DNA from: Galeruca laticollis
Taxonomy: Eukaryota; Arthropoda; Insecta; Coleoptera; Chrysomelidae
Assembly (NCBI GenBank): GCA_963921935.1
Contig: OY998179.1
Span: 25,665,114 to 25,729,113 of the forward strand
Reading direction: 5' to 3'
Length of the DNA stretch: 64,000 nt
Shown in pieces: positions 1-11,084 of this stretch (the stretch's first letter is position 1; each line of letters starts with the position of its first letter). Below the pieces are notes generated by a model that was not told the DNA's origin, made no database searches, and was given only the letters and a program-made list of their open reading frames with translations. The position numbers were made by a program, and so were the translations under genes.

Positions 1-746
1 TTAGAAAGTATTAAGAAATTAATATTATTTTTGTTTACTGAATTAGAGTTATGTGATGTTGGAACGGTAATTAGTATCACTAAAATTTGAATGTTCCATA
101 TTATATTTCTAATTTGTAGACTTATCTTTTCAGTTGAAATGTGTAGTTACACATACTGAAAAATATTATCTTATCTTACCGTTTTCAGTTGAATTGTGTC
201 AAATGACACAAATTGAAATAATTTATCTTACCTTGGGTTTTTGTGTGTTAGAGAGAATGACACACAGAGATTTATCTTTATCTTTACCTTATTTTATCTC
301 GTGTCGAAAATTTATCTTTACCTTATCTTATCTTGTGCCGCAGCAGACATAAATCGTGCGTCTTCTGTACATTTAAATATTGTCCCACCAGACATCTATT
401 GTATAGTATATATCCTAGCTTGCTATAATAGTTATAGCAAATTTGACTCTTACCTCTTTTGGCACAGCAACACAGAAATGATCTATCTATGTTACTTAAT
501 AGTTGGTTTAATTTTATCTTAAAATTTTTATCTTTATCTTTTCTAGTTAGATTCCAAATGAATCCAGTTCATTGTAAGGAATTTAATTTTCAGTGTTCTT
601 AAACGCTTATCTCTATCTAACAAATAGTTATTTTCACTATTCAAAAATATCTATAATTATCTTGATATATCTTACCGTAGAAATTAAAATTTCTATCTGT
701 CAAGAAAACATATTTTCTTTGTCTTATAGTAAGGGAATTTGAGAGG

Positions 747-1240
747 ATAGAACAAATAAGTTTGGAGTTTATTGCCTCACCTTAAGAATATGACATATGG
801 TTGTTAAATATGTTAGTGCTGGAATAATCGTCCATTCCTTTGTGACAGTATTTGTATTTCCTCTAATTTACTTTCTCTCTGTTTGCTATTTAGGATTCTT
901 ATGAATTCTTATTATTATCTACATAGAAACATCAAAATATCTTTTTGATATTTCTTTACCTGACTATGACTCATATACACTAGATTATAATATTAATCTA
1001 GGCATTAAAAACACAATATCTTTACCTTAATGATTCACAATATCGAAAAGTAGATACGAATAAGTTTGGAGTTGGTTACCTCACCATTAGATAATGACTT
1101 GTTGTTGTTAAATATGTTAGTGCAGGAATCATCGTCCATTCCCTTGTGACAGTATTTGTATTTTCTTTAAAGTTTACTTCTTCCCTCTTGTGAATATTGC
1201 GAAGTGTTTTTGATGTTCCTTTACCTGATTGTGACGTCTA
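747..1240. repeat. two-copy direct repeat, period about 303 bp
   Basis: A block with AATAAGTTTGGAGTT, TGTTAGTGC, ATCGTCCATTCC and GTGACAGTATTTGTATTT occurs near 750-880 and again near 1053-1180. Both copies are followed by a TTTGATRTTYCTTTACCTGA box (about 940 and 1205). The copies differ by many substitutions and small indels, so the duplication is old. Confidence 0.75.
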
Positions 1241-2084
1241 TATTCTCAATGAGAATAGTAAGTTTTTTCTTTTTTTCTTTCTTTTCATTAGTTATAGGAT
1301 ACGGCAATTAGTTATGAGTTTTATCGACCTATTTATCTGAGCCATATTATGTTATTCTTTTCTCTTCCTATTATCATTTTATTTTAACTTTTATTTTTGA
1401 TTTAAAGAATTTATCTGGGGTAGTATTCTTGTGAGTTTATTCTCACCAGTGTTGCTTGCAGTTCGGTCTACGGATAACGAGGGGCAACCCTGAAATATCA
1501 CTCCTGGGCAAATGTCTTTTCCTATATTCCTTACCTTCAGAACAAATATGCACTCAGTGAATAAGGTTCGTGACAAATACCTAACTTGTCTTTCATATAA
1601 TGGGTGGTTAATGTTGGACCATCTTAATAAATTTCCAACTTTTAATCTTTTTCTATATCTTTTTATGTTTCTTCCCGACTTTGTCTTTTTGGTATCATTT
1701 AATAACCCTTCAGGTTATTATTTTAGCGTTAATGATATGCTAGAATATCATTGAGTGTGCAGTACTCTGAACTGGACGTTGTGTAGTGTCTTCGTTCGAG
1801 CTACATTGCGGTGTGGGGTGTTTGAAGTTGTTATGGGGCAATGTGGAAGCAGTTGAATCGGAATACGAGGCTCTCTTTGCTGCTAAGTTTGCGCAATTTC
1901 GGTCTTGTGTGATCACTTACAACTTGGCACACCTTCTGTTTCTAGATTGAGCCATGGGGATTCTCAGCATCTGACCTGACGGTGGATATCGGATGCAGAC
2001 AGTGCAGAACATGTATGAGGGTGTGTTTTTTATCTTTCATTTCTTTTTTTCTAAAATTTTCTTTTGTTATATTGTATTTTAAGG

Positions 2085-2280
2085 GTTTGAGTAAGTTCAG
2101 TTACTAAACGGGTAGACTGTTCCCTTGTATCAGTACTTAAGTCCCTGAAAATGTATATCTGGGTTTTTGGTTTTCCTAATGTAAATTTTTTTCGTATTCG
2201 ATTTAGGGTTCTATGTTGATAAGTAAGAGCAGTTACTAATTGGGTAGACTGTCCCTTTGAATAAGTGCTTAATAACACAG
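2085..2280. repeat. short diverged tandem repeat, period about 134 bp
   Basis: The box CAGTTACTAAACGGGTAGACTGTTCC near 2098 (described here by its start CAGTTACTAA and its GGGTAGACTGT core) returns near 2232 in a slightly changed form, each followed by a GTRCTTAA motif. It is non-coding. Confidence 0.6.
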
Positions 2281-2613
2281 AAGCCTAAAGTTTATGTTAG
2301 TCTCAATATGGGGATGAACTTTATTGGGGGTGTATAAATATGTACAAAATATGTATGTATATATATATTAATATTGACTTCATCAATGCTTTTTTTAAAT
2401 ATAGTAAGGATTTTCCTTTTTACTCATACGTGATTCTCATATTTTAAAGTTTCTATTTTAAATTTTCTTCCCTCGTTTTTTTTTGGTCTCAATAGTTTAA
2501 TTATATAACAAAAAATTTTTTTTTGAAAAAATTTTTTTCTTGGCTGTTAGGGGTATGAAACGTTCACTTAGCAGTTAACATTTCTAATAGAGTTTCAAAT
2601 AAATAATTCAGCG

Positions 2614-2910
2614 ATGCATGTTAAATTTATTGGTGGAATAGACCACACGTCCTTCCTTGCCAATGTTTTAAACAACTATTTAAATGTTGGTGGAATAAAC
2701 TGTATAGATATCTCACAGAAAAAAATCCTGAATAGAAATTCGGAATGCGGCACTATACGAGAGATTGTAATAGAGAATGGTAGTCGCAGAAATCCTGATA
2801 AAAGTTTTAAATATTCTGTATATTTATTAAAAAAACTTGTTCTAAGAACAAATTCGCAGGGATTACTGGTAGGTTTTATTTTTTTTTTGTGTAATATTTT
2901 CTTAAATTGA
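2614..2910 (+). CDS. small hypothetical ORF, possible exon
   Basis: An ATG-started frame of 98 codons. I recognise no domain. The part up to about 2868 has a plausible amino-acid mix (charged, with NVGGINCIDISQKK near the middle). The tail after GGATTACTG is hydrophobic and low-complexity and begins with GTAGGTTTT, which fits a splice donor, so only the first 255 bases may be coding. It has no neighbours that suggest a role. It could equally be chance in AT-rich DNA. Confidence 0.2.
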   Translation: MHVKFIGGIDHTSFLANVLNNYLNVGGINCIDISQKKILNRNSECGTIREIVIENGSRRNPDKSFKYSVYLLKKLVLRTNSQGLLVGFIFFLCNIFLN

Positions 2911-3930
2911 TAAAGGTTTTTGTCCAGGACAAATCATTAAACTAGATTGTATATCTGTAAAAAAATGATAAGTACAGTTTCATATATGTCACTGGACAGA
3001 TATCTAAGTATCGTGTTAATTAAAAAAAGGTCTATCTGTAACACACTTGGTGTTCTTGTAGCGATACCGCCGGGAATAATTTAACTATTCCGGTAAATTT
3101 AACTAAAATCACCCGACGGAAGAACTAAGGTGAAGATTTGTCGGCAATTTGTATTGACTCACAAGAAATGGTGTTTCCATAAGAGCCAATTCATGATCTA
3201 GATACTCAACTATGTATTATACTGAGAATTATTTAACCTAGGAAGATTTTATGGAGAATCGACTTCGACTTGATACTTCAAGATAAGTAAAATTATATTG
3301 TATGGCTTCACCATTCATATTTGTACAGCTTGTCTTAGTTTTTATTTATACTTTCTTTTTTCTTCTCACATACACACTTTTACTAACCTATTATTGTCAA
3401 ACTATGTAACACGTTTAAATATTTTTTCATTCATTATATTCATACATATTAGTAGTCTGTTGTTTTATTTATTATACAGAAAGACCTGTGAAATAGCCTT
3501 CAGTACATTTTTTTTGCTTGAGTATTGTCTAAAAACTAGCAGAGCACAGCAGGTAAGAGTTGACTGATTAAGGAGGTTGATTTTTTCTAATTTTGTTTAG
3601 GAACAAAGTTAGTGGCGCCCTTACTATTGATGTAACTTTACTGTTTTTTAGTTTTTCTCTCTCTCTCTTTCTCTTTCTTTTTCACATTTTCTTTCTTTAA
3701 TTAAACTTCTTTCAGATAACAGAGCCCTGAGAACTGGCTCCGTTATCTCCAATCTCTTTGTCAGTTTGGAAAGAACCTACTCTCTTTTAATACTTTCAAT
3801 TATTTAAATAATTTTTACCCTGAGAGTAAGAGGTTTTTGTTTCACTTTCCCAACTACACCAACTACAGCCTCACCCCTGGGAGGATCAGATGGTGGCGCC
3901 TCAATTGACCCACCGTGTGATCTCCCCTAG
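2911..3930. other. gap without recognisable gene
   Basis: Non-coding sequence with pyrimidine-rich runs (CTCTCTCTTTCTC near 3660). The last 100 bases, rich in CCTCACCCCTGGGAGG, may be the leader of the LINE fragment that follows, but nothing here proves it. Confidence 0.4.
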
Positions 3931-5014
3931 GGATCTGAGGGGACACAAGTTTGCCTGCGGCTACCTGTATTCGCCACTTTCAACTGTTTACAGGCAAATT
4001 TACAGCATGCCAAGGCTGCTTCATACATTCTTGGTAAAAGGTTCAAGGACGAATCAATCGACCTTGCCTTCCTGCAAGAACCATGGACAGGAAACACAGA
4101 CCGAGTAACTGGTCTCAGCAATATTCCTGGTGAGGTAGTAGCCTGTCCTGGTGTGAAACCCAGGGCTTGTCTCCTCATTAGGAAGAATATTAATTATTTT
4201 TTGCTTACAGGCTTTTGCACTCCTTATGTAGTAGCCATCCAAGTGTCCCTAGCGGAGAAGAATGGTATGACTAACATAGTCGCCTGCTCAGCATACTTCC
4301 CAGGGGACACGGATACTGTACCTCCCCTTGTTATACGTCGGTTAATCGACTATAGCAAGAAGAACAGACTCCAGTTAGTCATGGGCTGTGACGCCAATTC
4401 ACACCATACATCGTGGGGCAGCACGGATATAAATCATAGAGGTGAATTAATTTTTGATTATATACTAGGGGAAGGGCTATCTGTTATTAATAAGGGCTCC
4501 GAACCAACTTTTGTGACTAGAAATAGATCAGAGGTGTTAGAATTAACAATCAGCTCAAACTTTTTGAGCAATAAGATACACATTCAAGTCAACATTGAAA
4601 TAGGTCCACGGCCAGTAGTGGAATATCGTGACTCGAAAGCTACTGACTGGAGTGGATACAGGAATTTCCTCCAACGGTACATTGAGGAAGGCTTCCCTAC
4701 ATTAAACAGTTGTGATGGGATAGATACTGCGGCAGACAAGCTTCGGGAAGCAGTGATTTCCTCCTATCGTGAAAACTGTCCACTCAAGACAAAAAGAGAT
4801 AATCGCAAATCTACTTGGTGGAACAAAAGCCTAGATAAGCGAAGAAAAGAAGTTCGGCGACTGTTCATTAGATCTAAAGAGTCAGGCAACTGGGAACCTT
4901 ATAGAACTGCTCTAACAACGTATAACTAATAAATTAGAAAGGCGAAACGGTAGTCTTGGAAGAAGTTCTGTGAGAGTATATCTGACATACCTCGCAGTAC
5001 TAGAATGTAAATAT
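3931..5014 (+). pseudogene. R1-like LINE ORF2 fragment (APE-type endonuclease)
   Basis: The frame is open from after a TAG at 3928 to TAA at 4929 (about 332 codons). It shows the order of an APE-type LINE endonuclease: LQANLQHAKAAS near the start, AFLQEPW carrying the catalytic Glu, then GCDANSHHTSWGSTDINHRG, the pattern usual in R1-group elements. A linker with NKSLDKRRKEVRRLF follows. After two consecutive stops at 4927-4932 the same frame still reads IRKAKR and SWKKFCESIS, so homology continues to about 5014 before being lost. The RT domain is missing. In this family the protein nicks target DNA for target-primed reverse transcription. This copy is 3'-truncated and dead. The R1 assignment is by motif and is not certain at clade level. 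Confidence 0.75.
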
Positions 5015-5240
5015 CTCTGGAATAGGATTAATTATAAATCTCAAGTGCAATGTAAATATCTCTACGCAATTATCAAAAATGTTAACCTAGTTTTAACTAT
5101 AATCCTTAGTATAACGTAAATAGCTCTGAAATAGGGTTAAATAAAATCTCGAGTACAGCGGAAAAATCTCTAAGATAGAAATGAGTACAATCGCAAGTAA
5201 AAACGTAAATATCTCTACGCAGTTATCAAAAACAAAAATA
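5015..5240. repeat. irregular tandem repeat after the LINE fragment
   Basis: The motif GTAAATATCTCTACGCA is repeated at about 5050 and 5212, with weaker versions at 5010, 5115 and 5165 (GTAAATAKCTCT, GGAAAAATCTCT), separated by GGRTTAAWTATAA-like spacers. It begins exactly where the LINE homology ends. Confidence 0.55.
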
Positions 5241-6455
5241 GTCAGATGAAAAAGGAACACTATGCACCTTCAGAAAAAGGGGTCCCTGAATATAACTAAA
5301 TAAGATGCCTCTACAATTTTAGGCCTTAACAGTAGATGAGGGGCGCTGATGTATAAGGAACACTCGATATGACTGAAACTCACTGTAGGGTCCCTTAACT
5401 ATCTTGGGATACCCGGTTAAGTCAAAGAAAAATATAATAACGCAATCCAATACCCAATATAATAAATGAATTGTACTTTTAAAAACTTACGTTTTGGAAA
5501 TCCCACTAGTCACATAAATTTTCACACTATTACTTCTTGAGGGTGAGGGTCTGTCAATACTCAGACTCGCCTCACCAGGGGAGAGATATCACCTATCTCT
5601 CACTGACTGCCTAACTGTCCCCAGTTTTTTGATATTTATTTCTAGAGTTCACCTTCAATGAAGGTTAATTATTCATATTTGTTTATGTTTGTGGTCAACA
5701 AAACCTGACCTGTTCATAATCTAATATGTTTGGATAACCTTGTTTTGTTTGTGTTTTTTACTTTAGTTGAGGTCGAGACTTTAATAACTATTTTGAATTA
5801 AAAAAGAAATTATCTATATAGTGTGTTTTTAGAATTTGTGTCATATCTTGTGTTCATTACATGAGATTTTGGAGCTTATTGTTTCTGTCTATTGTTGGTA
5901 CCTGGTTATGCATGTATTCATATTATAAGTTCTTTATTGTTCTGATCACTGACGCTAGTCAAATATAATAATAAACTGTTTACCATAAAAAACCCATTTT
6001 GGTGAGTACATCCCTAATCTCCACAGACACATTGCTGAAAATACCTCATTTATAATTCCTCTCGTATCGCAGTTTTGAAATTTTTCCTGTAAATTAAAAT
6101 TTCTGGCGCCCTATAATCAATTTATCTTTTGATTCACTTCCATCATATGTAGCTACGACCCTAGCTCTCCAATCAAAACCCAGAGCGCTGTTGGCATACG
6201 TGTTAACTGTTTATCATCCACTTCAGTTCCGAATAATAGTATTTCTCTATGCCATCTTTGTTTCATTAGAGAAAAGTTTAGTAAACTTTGTACAGAACAG
6301 TTAAGACGAGTACAACATTAAGCTATAAATAAAAAAGAGAGAATACGATACAATTCGCTTAATCTTGGCTATTGAGGAAAATCTATTTAAAAAGGTAAAA
6401 ATAAAATTCTCAGAGAAAGTGCAGGCAGATAGTATAACCCTTTTTTTATTCCTGA
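5241..6455. other. gap without recognisable gene
   Basis: AT-rich non-coding DNA. A short C-rich segment around 5550-5625 (CCTCACCAGGGGAGAGATATC) stands out but matches nothing I know. Confidence 0.45.
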
Positions 6456-7544
6456 GATATTTCCATTGACATATTATACTAGTGGACTGTCCTACGGTAA
6501 TAAACACTGTAAGATAAAATGCGGAAGAGACTAGAAAGAGAAAACCTAGAAAGAGATGGAACTAGGTGTGGCAGAAAACACGGAGAAAGCATATAAAGGG
6601 TGCTTATAAAATTATTTTCTTATTAGTAAAAGTTGTTGTAACTGCATTAGATGCTTCAAAGAATATTTTAATTTTATAAACAAATAACAGACTATGTCTT
6701 ATTAACATCTTTAATATTATTTTAAACCCAAATAACACAAAAAATAATGAAACAACCAATAATAAAATCATTTTATTACGTATAAATAGAAAATATATAT
6801 AATTATTATTGTTATACATTACGAAAAAGACAATGCATTTCATAAAAATATATTGTTACGTGTCTATTTATACAGTGTGGTCATATAAGTGTGCAACGTG
6901 GAATTCTTTTTATTCCTCAGTAAAAATTCAAATATTGCTAAAAGTTGGTGCATGTTCGATAATTAAATTAGATGCTTTCAGAATGGCTGCAAGTCAAACA
7001 GGGTAGGTTAAAAAATAGTCCAAAATAAACTAAATCGATTTTTGTGTAATATTTATTCATTTTTTTATATTTACAAACAGTTTGATTGGCAATTTTCAAA
7101 AATTTCTTTCTCTTTTCTGGAAATTCTAAATATCCAAAGACTATTGGATCTCGTTTTTTTTCAAAAAATAGAAAAAATGCATAATTGAAGGTATTTTTTT
7201 AAATGGTCAACTACTTAAGAATCAGTAGGTCTTACCTTGCATCAACTTGTTTTTTTCCACACTCAAACATGTTTTTATTTCATTGGATAATAAGTTATTG
7301 TTTACTGGATCTTCTGGCTTATTAACCTCTGGTACATATTAATCAACTTCCAGAGATTCCACTTCAGGAATTATATCAGTACTGCATCCTGCAACAGCAT
7401 CCTCTAAAAATGTAGACTTAGGTACATACCTATATTAAAATTGTAATATCAAAAGTATTCGTATGTTTATACTAAAAATATTATTTTAAATTCTAATTTT
7501 TTAAGAAAAGCACCTTCATCTTGGTTTACATTAAAGTATTCTAG

Positions 7545-7878
7545 TTACGGGTTTTCTCTTTTTGATAACTTGGATCAAATGAGCAGGAAAATTTTAATAC
7601 CCGATTTCCGTGAACATTTAATACGTAGTCATCAACTCTAAAATGCTTTTCACAAATAACAGCTGTATCACTTTTGGCTTATAATTATTTCTTCTAACAG
7701 CGTGTAACCATTACTTAAATTACGATCTTTTGGAAATCTAAAAAACATTAATAATATTTTTAATCATCTTAATAATCCTCTTATATAAAATTTATTGTTT
7801 ATTTACCTACCTATGAAATTTTATTTTCTTGACTTTTTTCGACCTTGTAGTACAAGTATAAGATGAACACGATCTCAT
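7545..7878 (-). pseudogene. THAP zinc-finger remnant in two exons
   Basis: Exon 1 (7878-7811, ATG at 7878) encodes MRSCSSYTCTTRSKKVKK with the first C-x4-C pair. Splicing over 7810-7738 creates H-R-F-P-K, the usual THAP turn. Downstream (about 7654-7643) comes CEKHF, the C-x2-H pair completing a C2CH zinc site. A shift of one base near 7665 and the loss of the central Trp break the frame between these parts, so it is not functional as it stands. THAP domains bind DNA and form the N-terminus of P-type transposases and of many insect nuclear proteins. Acidic low-similarity coding-like sequence further down (about 7430-7330) may be a later exon. Confidence 0.65.
7738..7810 (-). other. 73-bp intron in the THAP remnant
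   Basis: On the minus strand the donor is CATAG|GTAGGTAAAT and the acceptor is TGTTTTTTAG|ATTTCC. Joining the flanks restores the THAP reading through K-F-H-R-F-P-K-D. Confidence 0.65.
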
Positions 7879-8081
7879 TTTCAAATATTTCTTAAAATTA
7901 TTTAAAATATATAACAAACGTTCACACAGTTACACATAAAACCATACCGTAACCGTACATCCAAAAATATTGTTGCCACTCCTAGCGCTATCCTTCTCGA
8001 TCTTTCTCTCTCGCACTGCGATGTCATCGATTGTGCGGTAGGAGGGCCAGTCCATCAGTATAATATGTCAATGGATATTTC

Positions 8082-10374
8082 AGATAAGTTTAACTTGTTA
8101 TTAGTTTGTGTAACGAAATAGTAATACTCTAACTTGTATTATTAGAAATTAAAGTGTTATAACGTGTATACCTCTAATTAAATCTAGACCCTTATTTTTA
8201 CACTCTGTCACCAATCTAATAATCGCTGTCACCAGCCTAATAATCGCTGTCACCAGTTGTAATGTAATCTTTAATTCTAGATATGTAAGATCTCTTGATC
8301 AAAATACCAAAAGAGCATCCCTACCTTTTCCTTGGTCACTCTGTATTGATCCCGTCCTTCGATTCCACCAAATTCTGCCTCCAGTGCGCGGCTGAAGGTG
8401 TAAGGCAATCCAGTCCGATTGGTTTTTGCTAGGTTCGCCTGGTCTTAAAACGGATGAATCCTCCTTTGCCAGGACAGGGTCTGTCCTCCTCGCCTCGGTC
8501 ACACGTCCACGATTGTTACACTTCCAGAAGGGGAAATTTTGGAGTAGGGGTTATAGGAAAAATAATGTAGAACCTCCACGTCATACAAAAAATATATATA
8601 ATAAAATAATCTCTCAAAATCCTCATATACAGCTATACATATGTATACTTAAACCTAAACTACAATCCCGTATGACCAAATTAATCCCAATTCCCTGGTA
8701 TAACTCTACCTATACATATATTTATTTATAATTGGTTTATTATTAAACCTACCCCTGTATATCCTACAATTATAAAAAAATCAAACTTATGAACAGAGTT
8801 CTCGTTTGTTCGGTGGTGCGGCAAAACTAGCCCTCTTATCGGCTTGGTCTTTTTATTCAAAAAAAATGCGTGAAAGGCGTATGTTTTATTATATTCGTTT
8901 CTCAATCCTTCTATTCTCCGGTGTCGAGAAAAATAAATAATTATTACGTGTAAATACCTTTATATGCAACAATGATTCATTTTTCGTGGTTCAGGTCGTC
9001 ATTGAACTTCAGGGAACGAAAGTGAAATTTTTTTGTTCTATAAAGAAAAATTCTGATGAGCTAAGGAAAACAATTTAAATTATTTATCGACACTGGCGTT
9101 ACAAGTTGCGAAATTCCTCAGTAATATAATTACCTACGATAAATTTATGCATTTACACTGGCAAAATAAGAAAGAGTTTTAATTTATAATTTACGGCTGA
9201 ACAAAAGACTGATAACAATATTTCTCTATAATAAATTTGACTTATCAGCGCAATTTCGCTGAAACCCGCGAAAATATGAAAAACATACGCTCCGGCCTTT
9301 GTGTTACCAAATACCAAAATAAACCTCGCCTAACTTTCTATCTCTTTCCTGTCTTCGAGGTGGAAGAGAATATGTGGCCCAACAAATGATAACTCCTACT
9401 TAACAAAATAAAACCTATGTGTCTAGTTGGCGAACTCGGCAAAATCTTAATTATTCCAGTACACACGGTATATTATATATTTGTCAGGACGAAAAACTTA
9501 ACCTGAGAGTGAATAGCTATGTCCCGTCTCTTTGAAAAAATCAACAATCAACAAAAAAAATCTAATAATTATATTTGCTATCGCTACACCTTGTATATAA
9601 CAATTGACCTATACACCCAAGTTCAAAATCCAGCTCGATCAATACGAGTAAATATATCACTAGTAAAATTTATACCAATCTGAATTTAATTCAAAAACTT
9701 ACTGCTTGTCAAACGTCCTCCGTCTCGCCGGGAATTTTCTTGATTTTTTTTCTATCTGCTGGTTCACCGCGAGTCGTGCCAATAAACGGAATCGTGATAT
9801 GTCGAAAGGCAATTTAGCGTAGAGGGTAAGTCTACCGTTTGTGTATCGGAAAAGGAGACAGTTTTGACCGTCAAGGAATAATCTCAGTATCCCTATCTTT
9901 TCCTAACACAATGGAGAGAATCTTTACCACTCGTACCGCTAACACTAAAAAAAACACTAGTACCGTTTACCGTGGCAGGGGAAAAACCTTTCCCTTCGCG
10001 TGTTCGCCCCCGGTACACACTGCCGCTCCTGGTCTGTGTACACTCGTTTTTTGTTTTCCCCCGACTTCGGTTTTGGGGTTTTCGTCGAGTTGCAAAAAAC
10101 AGCTTTTTGTTTTTTGAATCGTGCTAGTTTTTGTTATCGAAATAATTGTATTCAAAACAATTATTTCGCTTTGACCCAGTAAGATGTTTTTTATTTCTCT
10201 ATTCTGTTTTGGCTTCGTATTGTTTTATTAAACATAATGTGTGTCGCGTTCCAGTTATTATTATGATGTAAAATAAAATATGTTTTACCGTGTGATCTGA
10301 AATTTTCTACCATGAAATTATCTTTTAGGTATTCGTATTTATTACATTTGCGTAGATCATGTATTACTAGGCTG
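8082..10374. other. gap without recognisable gene
   Basis: Mostly AT-rich non-coding DNA. A minus-strand stretch at about 8540-8299 is open and contains WKCNNRGRVTEA, vaguely like a decayed retroviral-type zinc knuckle, but key His and Cys residues are absent and I do not call it. Around 9720-10060 the base composition becomes more GC-rich, without coding signals. Confidence 0.4.
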
Positions 10375-11084
10375 AGCTAAAAGTTCAGGAACTGACCACA
10401 AAATAGGAGTTTCTAAAAGCTGTGCTGGGGTTTGACCTCGACTAGCACAGTCAGCGGGATTCTGTTAAGGGGGAAAATTATACCCAAGAGATGGGGGAAT
10501 GAGATCTTGAACATGACTGACTTTATTAGCTACAAATATTTTCCATCTATGTGGAGATGAAGATAACCAAGCAAGAGTTACCATAGAATCTGTCCAAGCA
10601 TAAATAGCATCAAAAACGACTAGGTCACTATAGCATTCTTCAACAAAGTGCATTAGATCGGCCAATAAAATGGAACCCATAAGTTCAAGTCTTGCTATAG
10701 ATTGGGTTTTTAATCGACAACACTAGCATTGCCAACTTGTGAGGCGTCACAAAACCCATGTAGCTCAATCCGGGAAATAGAACTGGAACCTATATGGCGC
10801 GGAATTTTAATGTTAGCTAAATTCGGCATTTCTATCTTAAACCTTGACCAGACGTCCAGGATATTCTTTGAAGGGGGATCATCCCAGTAAGCCTTGGATT
10901 CCCACAATTGTTGTAAAAGACGTTTTGCGAGTAGAAGACATGGTGAAATAAATCCAAGGGGGTCAAAAACTCGACTTATTCCAGATAGGATGTTTCGTTT
11001 TGTACAAGGCCGTTTAAAGGGAATATAAGTATAAGAAAAACAGTCTATATTAGGATCCCATTTGAACCCTAACACCTAAAGGAT
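10375..11084 (-). pseudogene. BEL/Pao pol, second part (RT-RNase H connection)
   Basis: The minus-strand frame starts at MLGFKWDPNIDCFSY (near 11075) and shows KRNILSGISRVFDPLGFISP, the Pao A17-type signature. HGFCDASQ (the first RNase H-like Asp), YAWTDSMVTLAWL (a second acidic site) and NPADCASRG-like sequence near 10460 follow, the last only after a frameshift. The block fades near 10375, so the end of RNase H and the integrase are absent. A stop separates the two open parts at about 10706. It continues the 14190-15211 block, from which it was separated by the RTE. Confidence 0.8.

Larger units (their letters stand above)
1..2610. other. AT-rich non-coding stretch
   Basis: I see no convincing gene. 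The first 600 bases are rich in TTATCTTTACC-like pyrimidine runs, which create short meaningless open frames. Two sets of diverged tandem repeats lie inside and are listed separately. No splice-bounded exon, domain or RNA gene was recognised. Confidence 0.6.
6464..8073 (-). mobile_element. P-superfamily-like DNA transposon, internally deleted
   Basis: The ends are perfect 17-bp inverted repeats CATTGACATATTATACT (6464-6480 and 8057-8073), followed inward by weaker inverted similarity (GTGGACTG / ATGGACTG and beyond). Both ends are flanked by the identical octamer GATATTTC (6456-6463 and 8074-8081). An 8-bp duplication and CA termini fit the P superfamily, and the element carries a THAP-domain remnant reading from the right end, as P transposases do. 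At 1610 bp it is too short for a full transposase, and no catalytic domain is seen, so it is a non-autonomous derivative. The superfamily call rests on the THAP remnant plus the duplication length. Confidence 0.75.

Noticed and set aside
8299..8540. Minus-strand open stretch resembling a gag zinc-knuckle tail
   Set aside because: Only one Cys of the motif is present and no flanking gag homology is visible.
9839..10182. Overlapping open frames of 60-92 codons on both strands
   Set aside because: No shared motif, no splice context and mutually overlapping; they look like chance in a more GC-rich patch.
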